36,862 bases of DNA from Lachnospiraceae bacterium. Lineage in GTDB: Bacteria > Bacillota > Clostridia > Lachnospirales > Lachnospiraceae. Made by a program: the position numbers and the translations under genes. The stretch spans positions 1 through 36,862 of the forward strand of contig JAFTFD010000142.1 of the NCBI GenBank assembly GCA_017449745.1. Reading direction: 5' to 3'. The notes beneath the pieces were generated by a model that was not told where the DNA came from, ran no database searches, and was given only the letters and a program-made list of their open reading frames with translations. The stretch's first letter is position 1. Each line of letters begins with the position of its first letter. Shown one piece after another: positions 13,558 to 22,480 of this stretch.

Positions 13558-13646
13558 CACCGGATCCAGCCGTGGCTCAACGACGCAGTAATCCCCGAGT
13601 TGACAGTTACATTGTTTTCCCGGAAGGCACCGGATTGCCTCTACTT

Positions 13647-13666
13647 CCGGGGGATGACTCCCCCGG
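13647..13666. promoter_or_regulatory. DGR hairpin/cruciform downstream of VR
   Basis: A perfect inverted repeat: CCGGGGGA, 4-nt loop, TCCCCCGG (8-bp GC-rich stem). It starts 7 bp after the adhesin stop codon and about 21 bp beyond VR. An 8-bp stem with a 4-nt loop just downstream of VR is required for efficient retrohoming in the Bordetella phage DGR. The coding-strand loop is GTCA, not the GRNA described there. A terminator is the alternative, but no T-tract follows. Confidence 0.75.
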
Positions 13667-13673
13667 TCCCCCT

Positions 13674-16600
13674 TCAGGGTATGTAAAGGAGGCGGGAGCC
13701 ATAGCCCGCGCTGGTGCCCGACGCCGTGTAGTACGCGTAGACGTAGAAGAATCCATAGTAATCGTAGTCGCTATAGCTGCCGCCCACGCACGCGACGCAG
13801 GTGCCGGCGTTCGAGCCGACGCGGTCTGTGACATATGTCGTATAATCCGATCCGGATGCCGTATCCGGAATAAACGCCCACGGTGTATCTGCGCTGTATC
13901 CAAATCCCTGTATCGCTCCGGATGACGGCAGCGTGATTCCCGTGTTTGCCAGATCGTTCGTCGTGCCTGTGTATCCGGTATCGCTTACGCCTGCGTATAC
14001 CGCTCTGGATGATGCAATGAATCCGTCGATATTATCAAGTACGTTGCTGAATGGATCCTCGATCCATCGATACTGATTGTGCGCGCCTGTTGTTTTGATT
14101 GTGTGGTATGCGGCGCCGGTTGTTCCGCCCATTGTTCCGACAGATCTCGTGTTCCATCCCTTTCCGAGTGCATCCTGTGAATAGAATGTCGCAAACTCGA
14201 TCAGGTAGAGCATCTGGATCGCGGACCACGATGCAAGATCCATCATGTACCAGTTACTGCCCTTGTTGTGGCTGTATGTGCGGAAGTTGCCCTGTGTCGT
14301 GCTTGCCAGTGGTGCGATTCCGCCTTTTGTGAATACCTCCGTTGAATCTCCTCCGGTGTGGAATCGTCCGACGTACCTTCCGGATCCCGGATGCTTCTGG
14401 TATCCCGTTTTCTCTGTCGGCGAAATCGCCCACAGCCACTTATTGTTCGTAGTGTCTTTGATCGCCGTATACCAGAATTCCGGAATGTACACGACCGTGT
14501 CATACAGCGTTTCATCGAACCCGGAATCATCCTGCGAATATGATATCTCGCCATTAATGACGTTGTAGCGTTTCATGCCGGCCCACGGCTGGATATTGTC
14601 GAACGGCGACGAACCGCTGCCGCTCACTGACGTTGCCGGTGTCGGATCTGTGAACGATGCTGCAAGTCCCACCCTCGTGACGGCCGGACTCGAATTTGTA
14701 TACGTCCATTCGACGCCGTATGCATTGGTCACGTCGGTCGAACTCGGAGCGTCCGCTTTGAACGCAGCGTACACATCCATGTTCGACTGAATATTTGTCA
14801 GGACTGCATTCGCAGTATGCGCTCCGTTCGATATCGCCCATCCAAGGAACTCCATGCCCTTGCCGCTCGGATCGACCGGAACTGCTCCGTCGTATACGGC
14901 CTCGCTTCCCTGCTGAACGGACTTCGTCTGCATTAGTGTTGTTCCGTTGTAGAATCTGACCTGATATATCGGCAGATATGTCGCCGTATATGTCTGGTTC
15001 CCTGTGACATTTGCAATCGCCGGGTTCCACCCTGTTGCTGTCTGCCCCTGATACGTCGGCGTGGATCCGTTGTATTCCGGTCTTGCGCCGTACGGCACAT
15101 TCGTGTCTGTCTCCAGTGTGGTTGCGTCTGCATTATTCCATGTGATCGTGTATGTTCTGACCGTTCTGGAGTATGCAGCGTACACCGTTCTGTCTTCCGT
15201 TACGTTCTGGATACATGATGCATCTGCAGTCTGCGCGTCCATCTGTGTATTCCATCCGACCGCTGTGAATGTATACTGGTCCGTCTGTGATCTTGACGGT
15301 ACAGACGGTATCGCGCTCTGCGGGACGCCGTTGTAACATGTGATCGCTGCCACTGTAGATGATCCGTCCCATGTCTTCAGCGTTAATGTCGTCTCGAGGT
15401 AGTCAGCATCGTAGTTGATGTACGGATATCTCGATTCAAATTCTGCTTTCTGTGCGCCGGTCAATGCGGGTACGTGAATTGTTCCGCTGACCTGTGCCTG
15501 TTCGACATTGCCGCCGGACTCGTCCAGGCCTTTCATCGTGTCCAGAAGATCCAGCAATCCATCAATCTCAGCCGCATCAGTGCATTCCCAGTGTATACCG
15601 ATCAGACGCACCCTTGGGATCTGTGTCGCACTGACCGTCAGGCCTCTCAGGATTGCCTTTTCATCGACCGCTGTGCTGACGTTTTCCAGACGTAAGGTTG
15701 AGATACCTGAGTAATCGTTTCCTTCTACCGCAAACGAAGTGATTGCCGGCTGATTCATAATCGTCAGATTTCTGATCGTGTTCGGCAGATGCAGCGTCTT
15801 CAGGACGCCGCCGTTCGGCAGCGTAATACCCTGAATCTTCGTGCCTTCCATGTATACGTGTTCGATGATCGAACATCCGGAGATATCGACCGTCGTCTGT
15901 GTATGGCCTGTCATGGATGTGTCTCCCAGACCGGAACAGCCTCTTGCATCGATCGTCTTTAACAGGACGTTCGCACCGAACGTCAGCGCATACAGGTTTG
16001 TATTCTCGTATTCTGAATCAGAGTCGCCGATCTTCAGTGCCTGCAGTCGTGTAGCATTACTGATGTCGATCTGGCCAACCTTCAGTGGTGCCAGATCTCC
16101 GATCTGCGCCAGCTGCGACGAGCTGTAGACCGTGACGATGTTGCCGTTCATGCTGGCGTATGGACAGTGCAGCGTGACCGGATAGTTTCTCGGCGCGCGC
16201 TCCTGTGTGATCGTCGCATCCCATGCGATCGTTGCATAGATGTCTGCGTACGGTGTGAGCGTGATATCTGCAGCTGCATACGGCCTCAAGAATATCGTGT
16301 CGTTTCTGGCATCACCCGCAATATACTTGGAGTCAATATATCTGAAACGATTGTACAGCCACCATTTCCGCTGCTCTGCCTTGGATCCCAACAGCATCGC
16401 CAGATAGTTTGCGCTGCTCTCGACAAACGGTTTGATATATTTGAATTCAGCATCCTCGTTAAAGATCGCTTCAGACCATTTCGCCTGATGCTCTTCAAAT
16501 GCCTGCTCGACTGCCTCGTAGGAGAAATTCCCCCCGGATCGGAGCGTCCGGTACATTTCGGCCAGCTCCTGACCGAATGCCGCCCGGATGTTCTTCCATA

Positions 16601-16754
16601 CGACGGAGTCCTGACCGTTGAAGATATTCTCTCCACCGGTCTGATGATCGATGTCTTCCAGCTCATAGCCGAATACCATCTGGCCGTCGTTGTTGATACC
16701 GATCGCCGTATCCATATCGTACGGCAGCCATACTATTTTCTTGTGCATGCTCAT
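13674..16754 (-). CDS. Diversified adhesin: CotH C-half, LRR, InlB repeats, CLec tip
   Basis: A 1026-aa protein. Residues 1-150 continue a CotH-kinase-like domain (LPYDMDTAIGINNDGQMVF, then NGQDSVVWKN, then EDAEFKYIKP). Residues about 205-400 are leucine-rich-type repeats (ISNATRLQALKIG, TIDARGCSGLGD). Residues about 440-665 hold three InlB/Flg_new-like repeats (YTITWNNADATTLETD, ATGWNPAI, FLGWAISNG). Residues about 680-1026 form a C-type-lectin-like domain ending in SRLLYIP, and the VR is at its end. It is probably the receptor-binding tip of the tail. The ATG overlaps the upstream stop as ATGA, with GGAGGTGG 10 nt before it. Confidence 0.88.
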   Translation of the reverse strand: MSMHKKIVWLPYDMDTAIGINNDGQMVFGYELEDIDHQTGGENIFNGQDSVVWKNIRAAFGQELAEMYRTLRSGGNFSYEAVEQAFEEHQAKWSEAIFNEDAEFKYIKPFVESSANYLAMLLGSKAEQRKWWLYNRFRYIDSKYIAGDARNDTIFLRPYAAADITLTPYADIYATIAWDATITQERAPRNYPVTLHCPYASMNGNIVTVYSSSQLAQIGDLAPLKVGQIDISNATRLQALKIGDSDSEYENTNLYALTFGANVLLKTIDARGCSGLGDTSMTGHTQTTVDISGCSIIEHVYMEGTKIQGITLPNGGVLKTLHLPNTIRNLTIMNQPAITSFAVEGNDYSGISTLRLENVSTAVDEKAILRGLTVSATQIPRVRLIGIHWECTDAAEIDGLLDLLDTMKGLDESGGNVEQAQVSGTIHVPALTGAQKAEFESRYPYINYDADYLETTLTLKTWDGSSTVAAITCYNGVPQSAIPSVPSRSQTDQYTFTAVGWNTQMDAQTADASCIQNVTEDRTVYAAYSRTVRTYTITWNNADATTLETDTNVPYGARPEYNGSTPTYQGQTATGWNPAIANVTGNQTYTATYLPIYQVRFYNGTTLMQTKSVQQGSEAVYDGAVPVDPSGKGMEFLGWAISNGAHTANAVLTNIQSNMDVYAAFKADAPSSTDVTNAYGVEWTYTNSSPAVTRVGLAASFTDPTPATSVSGSGSSPFDNIQPWAGMKRYNVINGEISYSQDDSGFDETLYDTVVYIPEFWYTAIKDTTNNKWLWAISPTEKTGYQKHPGSGRYVGRFHTGGDSTEVFTKGGIAPLASTTQGNFRTYSHNKGSNWYMMDLASWSAIQMLYLIEFATFYSQDALGKGWNTRSVGTMGGTTGAAYHTIKTTGAHNQYRWIEDPFSNVLDNIDGFIASSRAVYAGVSDTGYTGTTNDLANTGITLPSSGAIQGFGYSADTPWAFIPDTASGSDYTTYVTDRVGSNAGTCVACVGGSYSDYDYYGFFYVYAYYTASGTSAGYGSRLLYIP
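13688..13824 (-). repeat. DGR variable repeat (VR)
   Basis: Encodes residues about 977-1023 of the 1026-aa adhesin. Eleven of the 12 TR AAC codons are changed here (five to Tyr, three to Gly, three to Ser), and TR His, Tyr, Asp and Thr codons are also altered at adenines. Constant residues such as GFFYV and YGSR are kept, as expected for a C-type-lectin scaffold with a diversified surface. Confidence 0.95.
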
Positions 16755-19700
16755 GAATTAGCCACCTCCGATCCGATGAATGACGGGAATGCGTTCTTGG
16801 CTCTGCTGTCCACCATGAGGAACAGCTCTGTGAACAGGTAGTAGAACAGCGCACTCTGCAGCTCCATGTAATCACCTGCTTCGGCCTTGAATTTCGCCAG
16901 ACGGTATGCCGCCGTGTCGTTCGTGTACGTGGTGCCGTCGTATGTGACCGGCTCGGCCAGTGCATTGCCCGTAGCCGCCTCCGTGTCCGTCTGGACGACC
17001 CATGCAGCGAAGGTCTGCAGCTGCTCCGGATCCTGATACGGCGGATCTGTATCCGGGAATCGAGCCTCGAAATCGGACAGCCACGTCGTACCGGAATAGT
17101 CGTCTGTCTTCCACAGGACATAGTCGCCGGCATTGTTCAGCATTTCCCACGATTCATCCGGTGTAGCGAACCCGAACACATCCTCAGTACTCTTGTCGTT
17201 GTTGAAGTTATACTTCCCGAGGAATGAGATTTCTCCCAGTCCAGTGTCGTTCCAGAAGATCAGGATCGGGAATCCGTCTATACCCTGCCTTACCTTGCTG
17301 TTTGCCACCTGTGCCGGTGTCTTATACGGGCATACACGATCATACAGCCGTACCAGTTCGACGTTGTTTGCCCCTTCCGAGGATGCAAAGTCAGCCTTCA
17401 TGCAGAAGGTATCTACCGGTATTGCATCGTTGTTCATGGCGTACTTCTCAGCAGTGGATCCACTTGCAAGCGTGAATCCGTTCTTGAACTTCATCTTGTA
17501 GTTCTTTCTGGGATAATACTGGGAAGACGTACCCTGTACATCGATCTGGCATCCGGTAAACGTGAAGTTTCTCGACGGCAGCAACGGATTGACGAACGAT
17601 CCGCTGCAGGTCTTCTTGTCGCCTTTTGACTGCGGCAGCTCTGCGGCCTCGATGATCATGTACGGCAGGTCGTACGGCAGATTTGCAATGACGATCTTTC
17701 CGTAAGCGTCGAAAACATTGTTTCGCGCATATCGGTCGAGCATCAGTGTGCCGTCCTGTGTGTCTGCAATCCAGTTGTCGACGATCTGGAATCTTGTCAG
17801 GTCATTGTCGTAGATGCGGATGTTGTACAGATCAATCGTGCAGTCGGAAGATCCGACGCTGATATTAACCGGTGTCGCCTGTGAAAAGTCATCATCTGCA
17901 GGATACTGCACGACGCCTGATGCGATACCGTTGATATAGATGTACAGCAGACGGTTCTCCGTACGCTTCTGGGCCACAAATGCGATCCTGATGTGTTCAT
18001 CCTCTTTGTACTGCGTGCTGATCTGCGACTGCTCTGACTGCAGCAATGCTTTCTGCGCTGTGATGGAGAATCCTCTGTCACCGCTCATGCAGGACATAAT
18101 TACTGCGTCGTAATTCAACACATCCCGTGTAGCAAACTCCAGCTCGATCGTCTTTCCGGTCGATCGGAAGTCTGCTGCAAACGGCTGATACGGAATGCTG
18201 ATTCTCGCATCACCACTAACTCGCATGACGGCAATACCTTCTTTGTCCTTCACCCATCCGTTCGATGCCCAGTTGAATCCTGTGAGGGCAGCTGTGATCT
18301 TTGAGGCGCCTGATCCATATTCCCACGTCTCACGGTCGACATCTGCGTTCGACCGGCCCTGAGATGTCAGATACAGCTTCAGATCCTCTGTGACCGGCTC
18401 CACATCAATTTCGGATTCTGTGACGGTCGTTGTGATCGTCTTCGATGTGCCGCCGCTCTCGATCCTGAATGTCAGCGTGCCGACATCATTGGCTTTGTAT
18501 GTGTAAGACTGCTCCGTCCTGTCAACCGTCTGCGTTGATACCAGCGTATTGTTCACGTAGATCTTGGCTTCTGCTGTCAGGTTGTTCGGATCATATACCA
18601 TGAACGGAAGACCTATGTTCGTATACTGTGCTTCAGTCGTATTGTGGTACGAGCTCGTGATGATGACCGTGTCGACCAGTTCAACAACCGAAATGAACTC
18701 GTAGTACAGCTCGTTCGATCTGACTGTCTCGTTGTTAATCGTCGCTTCGAAATAGACCAGCAGCGAATGCCCGCCGTGCGACTGTGCCGGGATCGTGTAC
18801 GTGATCTGCTGACCTGAAATCGGTGTGACCTGCGTACCGACTTCTCTGCCATCGACAACAAAATGCACCGTCTTCTGGACTTCTCCGGTCGGTACATATC
18901 TGAACGAAATAACACTGTCGTATATCTGTGTAGAATCAAAACTCGATGCGATCGTCAGTTCAATCGCAGTGACGTTGAAGGTCGTCGTATGCCCCTGATC
19001 GTAGGTATCAGAGATACGCACCTTGACCTTGTTCGTACCCTTGCCAAGATACGGTTTCGAATCAATGGATACGTCGCCCTGTGCGATCTGCTGCGTGGAC
19101 TTCACGACCTCATTGACCGAAATCCTGATCGTGCCGTCTCCGGTCGGCAGTCCGTCCTCAATAGATGACCACCGGAATGACACCGGGCAGGAAGATCCGT
19201 ATGATATTGTCTTCGACAGCCATCCAGAAGTATTATCGACTGTAAGATCTGCGTCGATGACGTCTCCGCCGCCTCCGCCTCCGCCGCCTCCTGCAAGCGG
19301 AATGCCATTCTCTGATCGCTGACCCTTGTATGTCGGGTAAACGTAGTACGTATCAGGATCCTGCTCCAGACCAAGGTCATCAACATCAATCTCGACATTA
19401 TCGAGCTTTCTGATGATCTCCTTCATCTGGTTGTCGATACCGGTCAGTTCGTTCGCAGTGTTATTTGCCGTATCAAGTGCCTCTGCTGCTGTTTGTTCAG
19501 CTCTCGTCTTGATGTCTAGGATCTGCTGCCCTTTCTGTTGAATGGCGGCCATCTCAGACTGATACTGCGTTTCCATGGCCGTCATGTTTTCTTCATGCGC
19601 TTCGGCCATTTCATCAATAGCATCCTGCGTCTTCTGGGCAATGACAGAATCCAGATTCTGGTATGCCCGCTCTGCAGCCTGTGCCGACTGTGCGGCATTC

Positions 19701-20209
19701 TGTTCTGATGTCGATGCGTTCTGCGCAGCCGTCTCGGACCGTGTGGTCAGCGCTGCAATAGCCTCCTGCGCTGCATCGGCCTGCCTTGCTGCCGCAATGA
19801 TTTCATCCGTCCTGTCGATGACATCGATCAGCTCCCGGATTTCTGAATTCGAGATTGTATCTTTATCCAGTGCGGACCGTTCCACATGGATCAGGAACGT
19901 GGCGCTGTTCAGCTCTTTTTCGCCTTTTTTCAGTACCAATTCGAACGCAGCAATACCGGCCGCTGCCGTCATCTGCTGATGTCCTGCTACTGTGACTGTG
20001 CTTCCGGAAAGCGTGCAGTCTGCAGAAAATCCATGCCCGTCTCTCTTTGTGCCGCGGATCTCCGCTGTCGTTCCGGACTGGATCTCAAACGTGCCGGCCC
20101 GCGAAATCAGATTAAATACCAGCGTAAAATCCGAATCGTACTGTTTTAACCCGAATTCAAGAGGCAGGCCGCCGTGCGACATGTCCAGGTCAAATTCATG
20201 TGTGATCAT
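16751..20209 (-). CDS. Baseplate/adhesin protein: BppU-like N-terminus, CotH N-half
   Basis: An 1152-aa protein. Residues 1-120 resemble the BppU N-terminal domain that plugs into the baseplate (FDLDMSHGGLPLEFGLKQYDSD). Residues about 120-280 are an Ala/Gln-rich coiled coil, then a 9-Gly hinge near residue 315, beta/Ig-like domains (about 325-590), a LamG-like jelly roll (about 590-810), and the first part of a CotH-kinase-like domain (YYPRKNYKMKFKNGF, then FYYLFTELFLMVDSRAKN at the end). It stops inside that domain, and the next gene carries the rest. It likely anchors the adhesin to the tail tip. Confidence 0.85.
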   Translation of the reverse strand: MITHEFDLDMSHGGLPLEFGLKQYDSDFTLVFNLISRAGTFEIQSGTTAEIRGTKRDGHGFSADCTLSGSTVTVAGHQQMTAAAGIAAFELVLKKGEKELNSATFLIHVERSALDKDTISNSEIRELIDVIDRTDEIIAAARQADAAQEAIAALTTRSETAAQNASTSEQNAAQSAQAAERAYQNLDSVIAQKTQDAIDEMAEAHEENMTAMETQYQSEMAAIQQKGQQILDIKTRAEQTAAEALDTANNTANELTGIDNQMKEIIRKLDNVEIDVDDLGLEQDPDTYYVYPTYKGQRSENGIPLAGGGGGGGGGDVIDADLTVDNTSGWLSKTISYGSSCPVSFRWSSIEDGLPTGDGTIRISVNEVVKSTQQIAQGDVSIDSKPYLGKGTNKVKVRISDTYDQGHTTTFNVTAIELTIASSFDSTQIYDSVISFRYVPTGEVQKTVHFVVDGREVGTQVTPISGQQITYTIPAQSHGGHSLLVYFEATINNETVRSNELYYEFISVVELVDTVIITSSYHNTTEAQYTNIGLPFMVYDPNNLTAEAKIYVNNTLVSTQTVDRTEQSYTYKANDVGTLTFRIESGGTSKTITTTVTESEIDVEPVTEDLKLYLTSQGRSNADVDRETWEYGSGASKITAALTGFNWASNGWVKDKEGIAVMRVSGDARISIPYQPFAADFRSTGKTIELEFATRDVLNYDAVIMSCMSGDRGFSITAQKALLQSEQSQISTQYKEDEHIRIAFVAQKRTENRLLYIYINGIASGVVQYPADDDFSQATPVNISVGSSDCTIDLYNIRIYDNDLTRFQIVDNWIADTQDGTLMLDRYARNNVFDAYGKIVIANLPYDLPYMIIEAAELPQSKGDKKTCSGSFVNPLLPSRNFTFTGCQIDVQGTSSQYYPRKNYKMKFKNGFTLASGSTAEKYAMNNDAIPVDTFCMKADFASSEGANNVELVRLYDRVCPYKTPAQVANSKVRQGIDGFPILIFWNDTGLGEISFLGKYNFNNDKSTEDVFGFATPDESWEMLNNAGDYVLWKTDDYSGTTWLSDFEARFPDTDPPYQDPEQLQTFAAWVVQTDTEAATGNALAEPVTYDGTTYTNDTAAYRLAKFKAEAGDYMELQSALFYYLFTELFLMVDSRAKNAFPSFIGSEVANS

Positions 20210-22480
20210 TTACACGCCCATCCTTTCTATGAGTTTTTCAAGTTTTTCAACGCGAAGCTTCAGGCTGTCGATTTCTTCTTTTTGTTGCTGAATCGCTTTT
20301 TCATCATGTGCGATTCTGGCAATCAAGAATTCTGTATAGTTAAGTGCGTAGTATTCTTCATCGTTGTTTGGCTGCTTTGCTTTTTTGACGATAGATGAAT
20401 CTCTCCAGTTAAGATTCTCCTTCTCGAGTGATTCAATAACATCCTGTGCAACAGCTCCGAAATGAATACCTTCTTGGTCTCTGAATTCATATTCGACAAT
20501 CTGAACAGATCCGATGGCTTTCAGATAGCAATCTTCAATTATATCTACGTTCTTCTTAAGACGAATATCCGACGAGGATATTGGCTGATCTCGCACATAT
20601 AGCGTTGCGGTCACATAGCATGTTTTTATAGTGGCAGTCCCAGTAGTTTCGAACGTTGTTGCACTTAATTTCTGGTTTGCTGTTACGCCGTTGTCATCGA
20701 CAACCAATACGCCACCAGCAGTAGTTCCACGCCCTATTCTGACTTCGTCATCACTTATTTGGATATATGGAACGTCTTCGAGGGAGCTTGTACTTGCATA
20801 ATGAATTGTTCCATAGCGCAGTATTAATCCGTTAGCACCTGCTATAACCGGAATATTATTCCCCGAAACATTGTATCCGGGTGCAATTCTGAGCATCCCG
20901 TTTTGGTAACTTTGGTTGTAAATCTTTAAATAGCCTCTTACCCAAGATCCGCTACTATCCAATCCTGTGTCCAGCGTTACATTTTGCCTTAATGTTTCGT
21001 TGTTCGTGATCATCGTCGCGGCCAAAACATTATTATCCAGATCAAAATATGCCTTTCCGTCCGCTGACGATAGAAGGCCTGTGACAATAGTGTCTGCAAC
21101 AATGCCCAATGCCGTGATTGCCGTGGTCCATACCCAGTCTGTACCGGCCTGATTTCTGGTCTTCGAAATCATGATCCCCTGTGTGCCGATTCCGAGCGCT
21201 CCGTATGTGTCAGATGTCGGATCCAGATTTTCAAAGAGAATTGCCATGACATCCTGACGTTCCGCGATGTTGTACTGCGTCCGGATCATGGCCATCGATC
21301 CATTCAGCACACCCTTGATTTTTTCGGCAATTATTGATCCGTCCCCGCCCAGCGCAGAATTAGCCCTCTGTGCCAGCTCGTCGATCCCGCGCAGTCCCTT
21401 TGTCAGCGTATCGAAATATGATTCCTGGAAGGATCCCAGTGTTACGTTCTCGACACGTTTCTCCAGACTGTTATATGTCAGCTCCACAACTCTGGCATTC
21501 GTTGTGATTCCCAGATGGTTGTTATAACAATGAATCGTGTCTCCGAGTGATACCGATTCCAAATCTGCTATATCTGCATATTGCTCCGTGTTCTGCAGGA
21601 GAATCAGATCAGCTTCGATCGTAAGTTCCGGTTTATCTGCTCCGGCATCATATTCTTCGAGACACTTCGTGCGGAGCGCTGCATCCAGCTCGGCCTGTGA
21701 ATCACATACGATAATTCCATTCAGTTCGTCGTCTTCCTGGGCGTCTTCCCGCATTTTTACATCCGAGAATGTGATCGTTTTGGCGTATATCAGGGCATAA
21801 TTATTGATCAGCGGAGAATCAACATATCCGTGATTCGTCATCATATAACCGTTGTACGCCTTCGGATAGATCCTCGTCGTAACTTTGGCCATGTCAAGTT
21901 CGACGCTCATTCCGTTTTCCGGAAGATTCTTTCCGTATCGGATTTCGACGTTATAATCGCCGCCGGCGCGGGAATTGATCGATATCGTGTAATTATCAAA
22001 GATCACTTCCCCGCCCCACCTGTTTAAGAAGCTGTTATCCTGATCTCCGACCAGCGCCTCCAACAGGTTCTTATATTCGTAATATGCCGTGCTTTGCGTC
22101 AGGATATCTGACAGGCCTCTGTACTTCCCTGTGCACAGGATGTTCAGCGCTTCCTGCCCGTTTTTTCTCTCCGGTCGGACATCCACGAGGAACGTATCGT
22201 TCCTGCAGTCATAGAAGATCGGCTCCATCGTGCATGATACGCCGACGTCTGTTTTATATGGTTTTCTTATCCGGAACAGCTGATCACCATTAAATGACGG
22301 CATCTTCACGACCGCTTCTTCAGTCAGATATTTCCATCTGCCTTCTTTATCGAGCGGATGCTCCAGTTTTCCTTCCCACGCACCATTCAGAACCACATGT
22401 ACTTCGGCCACTTCCGGAAACAGGACGCAATCACCGTTTTTCGTATAATCCGTATTGTCACGGTTGTATACCTGTATCAT
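20210..22480 (-). CDS. Tail-associated lysin/endopeptidase-like protein (Tal) with S74 chaperone
   Basis: A 756-aa protein. The first ~370 residues match the Tal/gp18-like hub of siphoviruses (starting MIQVYNRDNTDYTKNGD). A central beta-rich region follows, and the C-terminus has a Peptidase_S74 intramolecular chaperone: SSSDIRLKKNV (about residues 645-655), FGAVAQDVIESL, ALNYTEFLIARIAHDEKAI and a final coiled coil. In S74 proteins the Ser before Asp is the self-cleavage site that removes the chaperone after trimer folding. The gene overlaps Dit by 4 nt (ATGA) and abuts the BppU-like gene. Confidence 0.85.
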   Translation of the reverse strand: MIQVYNRDNTDYTKNGDCVLFPEVAEVHVVLNGAWEGKLEHPLDKEGRWKYLTEEAVVKMPSFNGDQLFRIRKPYKTDVGVSCTMEPIFYDCRNDTFLVDVRPERKNGQEALNILCTGKYRGLSDILTQSTAYYEYKNLLEALVGDQDNSFLNRWGGEVIFDNYTISINSRAGGDYNVEIRYGKNLPENGMSVELDMAKVTTRIYPKAYNGYMMTNHGYVDSPLINNYALIYAKTITFSDVKMREDAQEDDELNGIIVCDSQAELDAALRTKCLEEYDAGADKPELTIEADLILLQNTEQYADIADLESVSLGDTIHCYNNHLGITTNARVVELTYNSLEKRVENVTLGSFQESYFDTLTKGLRGIDELAQRANSALGGDGSIIAEKIKGVLNGSMAMIRTQYNIAERQDVMAILFENLDPTSDTYGALGIGTQGIMISKTRNQAGTDWVWTTAITALGIVADTIVTGLLSSADGKAYFDLDNNVLAATMITNNETLRQNVTLDTGLDSSGSWVRGYLKIYNQSYQNGMLRIAPGYNVSGNNIPVIAGANGLILRYGTIHYASTSSLEDVPYIQISDDEVRIGRGTTAGGVLVVDDNGVTANQKLSATTFETTGTATIKTCYVTATLYVRDQPISSSDIRLKKNVDIIEDCYLKAIGSVQIVEYEFRDQEGIHFGAVAQDVIESLEKENLNWRDSSIVKKAKQPNNDEEYYALNYTEFLIARIAHDEKAIQQQKEEIDSLKLRVEKLEKLIERMGV

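Larger units (their letters stand above)
12234..13824 (-). other. Diversity-generating retroelement cassette
   Basis: In coding-strand order: VR at the 3' end of the adhesin gene (13824-13688), stop codon, an 8-bp hairpin (13666-13647), TR (13557-13421), and RT (13304-12234). This is the standard DGR gene order. An Avd gene was not recognised. The cassette sits between tail-adhesin and lysis genes. Confidence 0.92.

Noticed and set aside
13422-13925. Plus-strand ORF with an internal duplication (RRRVVRVDVEESIVIVV twice)
   Set aside because: It is the antisense of VR and TR. The apparent peptide repeat is explained by the DGR repeats on the other strand.
16735-16770. Programmed frameshift joining the two CotH halves
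   Set aside because: The downstream frame has a TAA 6 nt before its ATG, so slippage would have to occur in a two-codon window with no slippery heptamer. ATGA reinitiation with GGAGG fits better.
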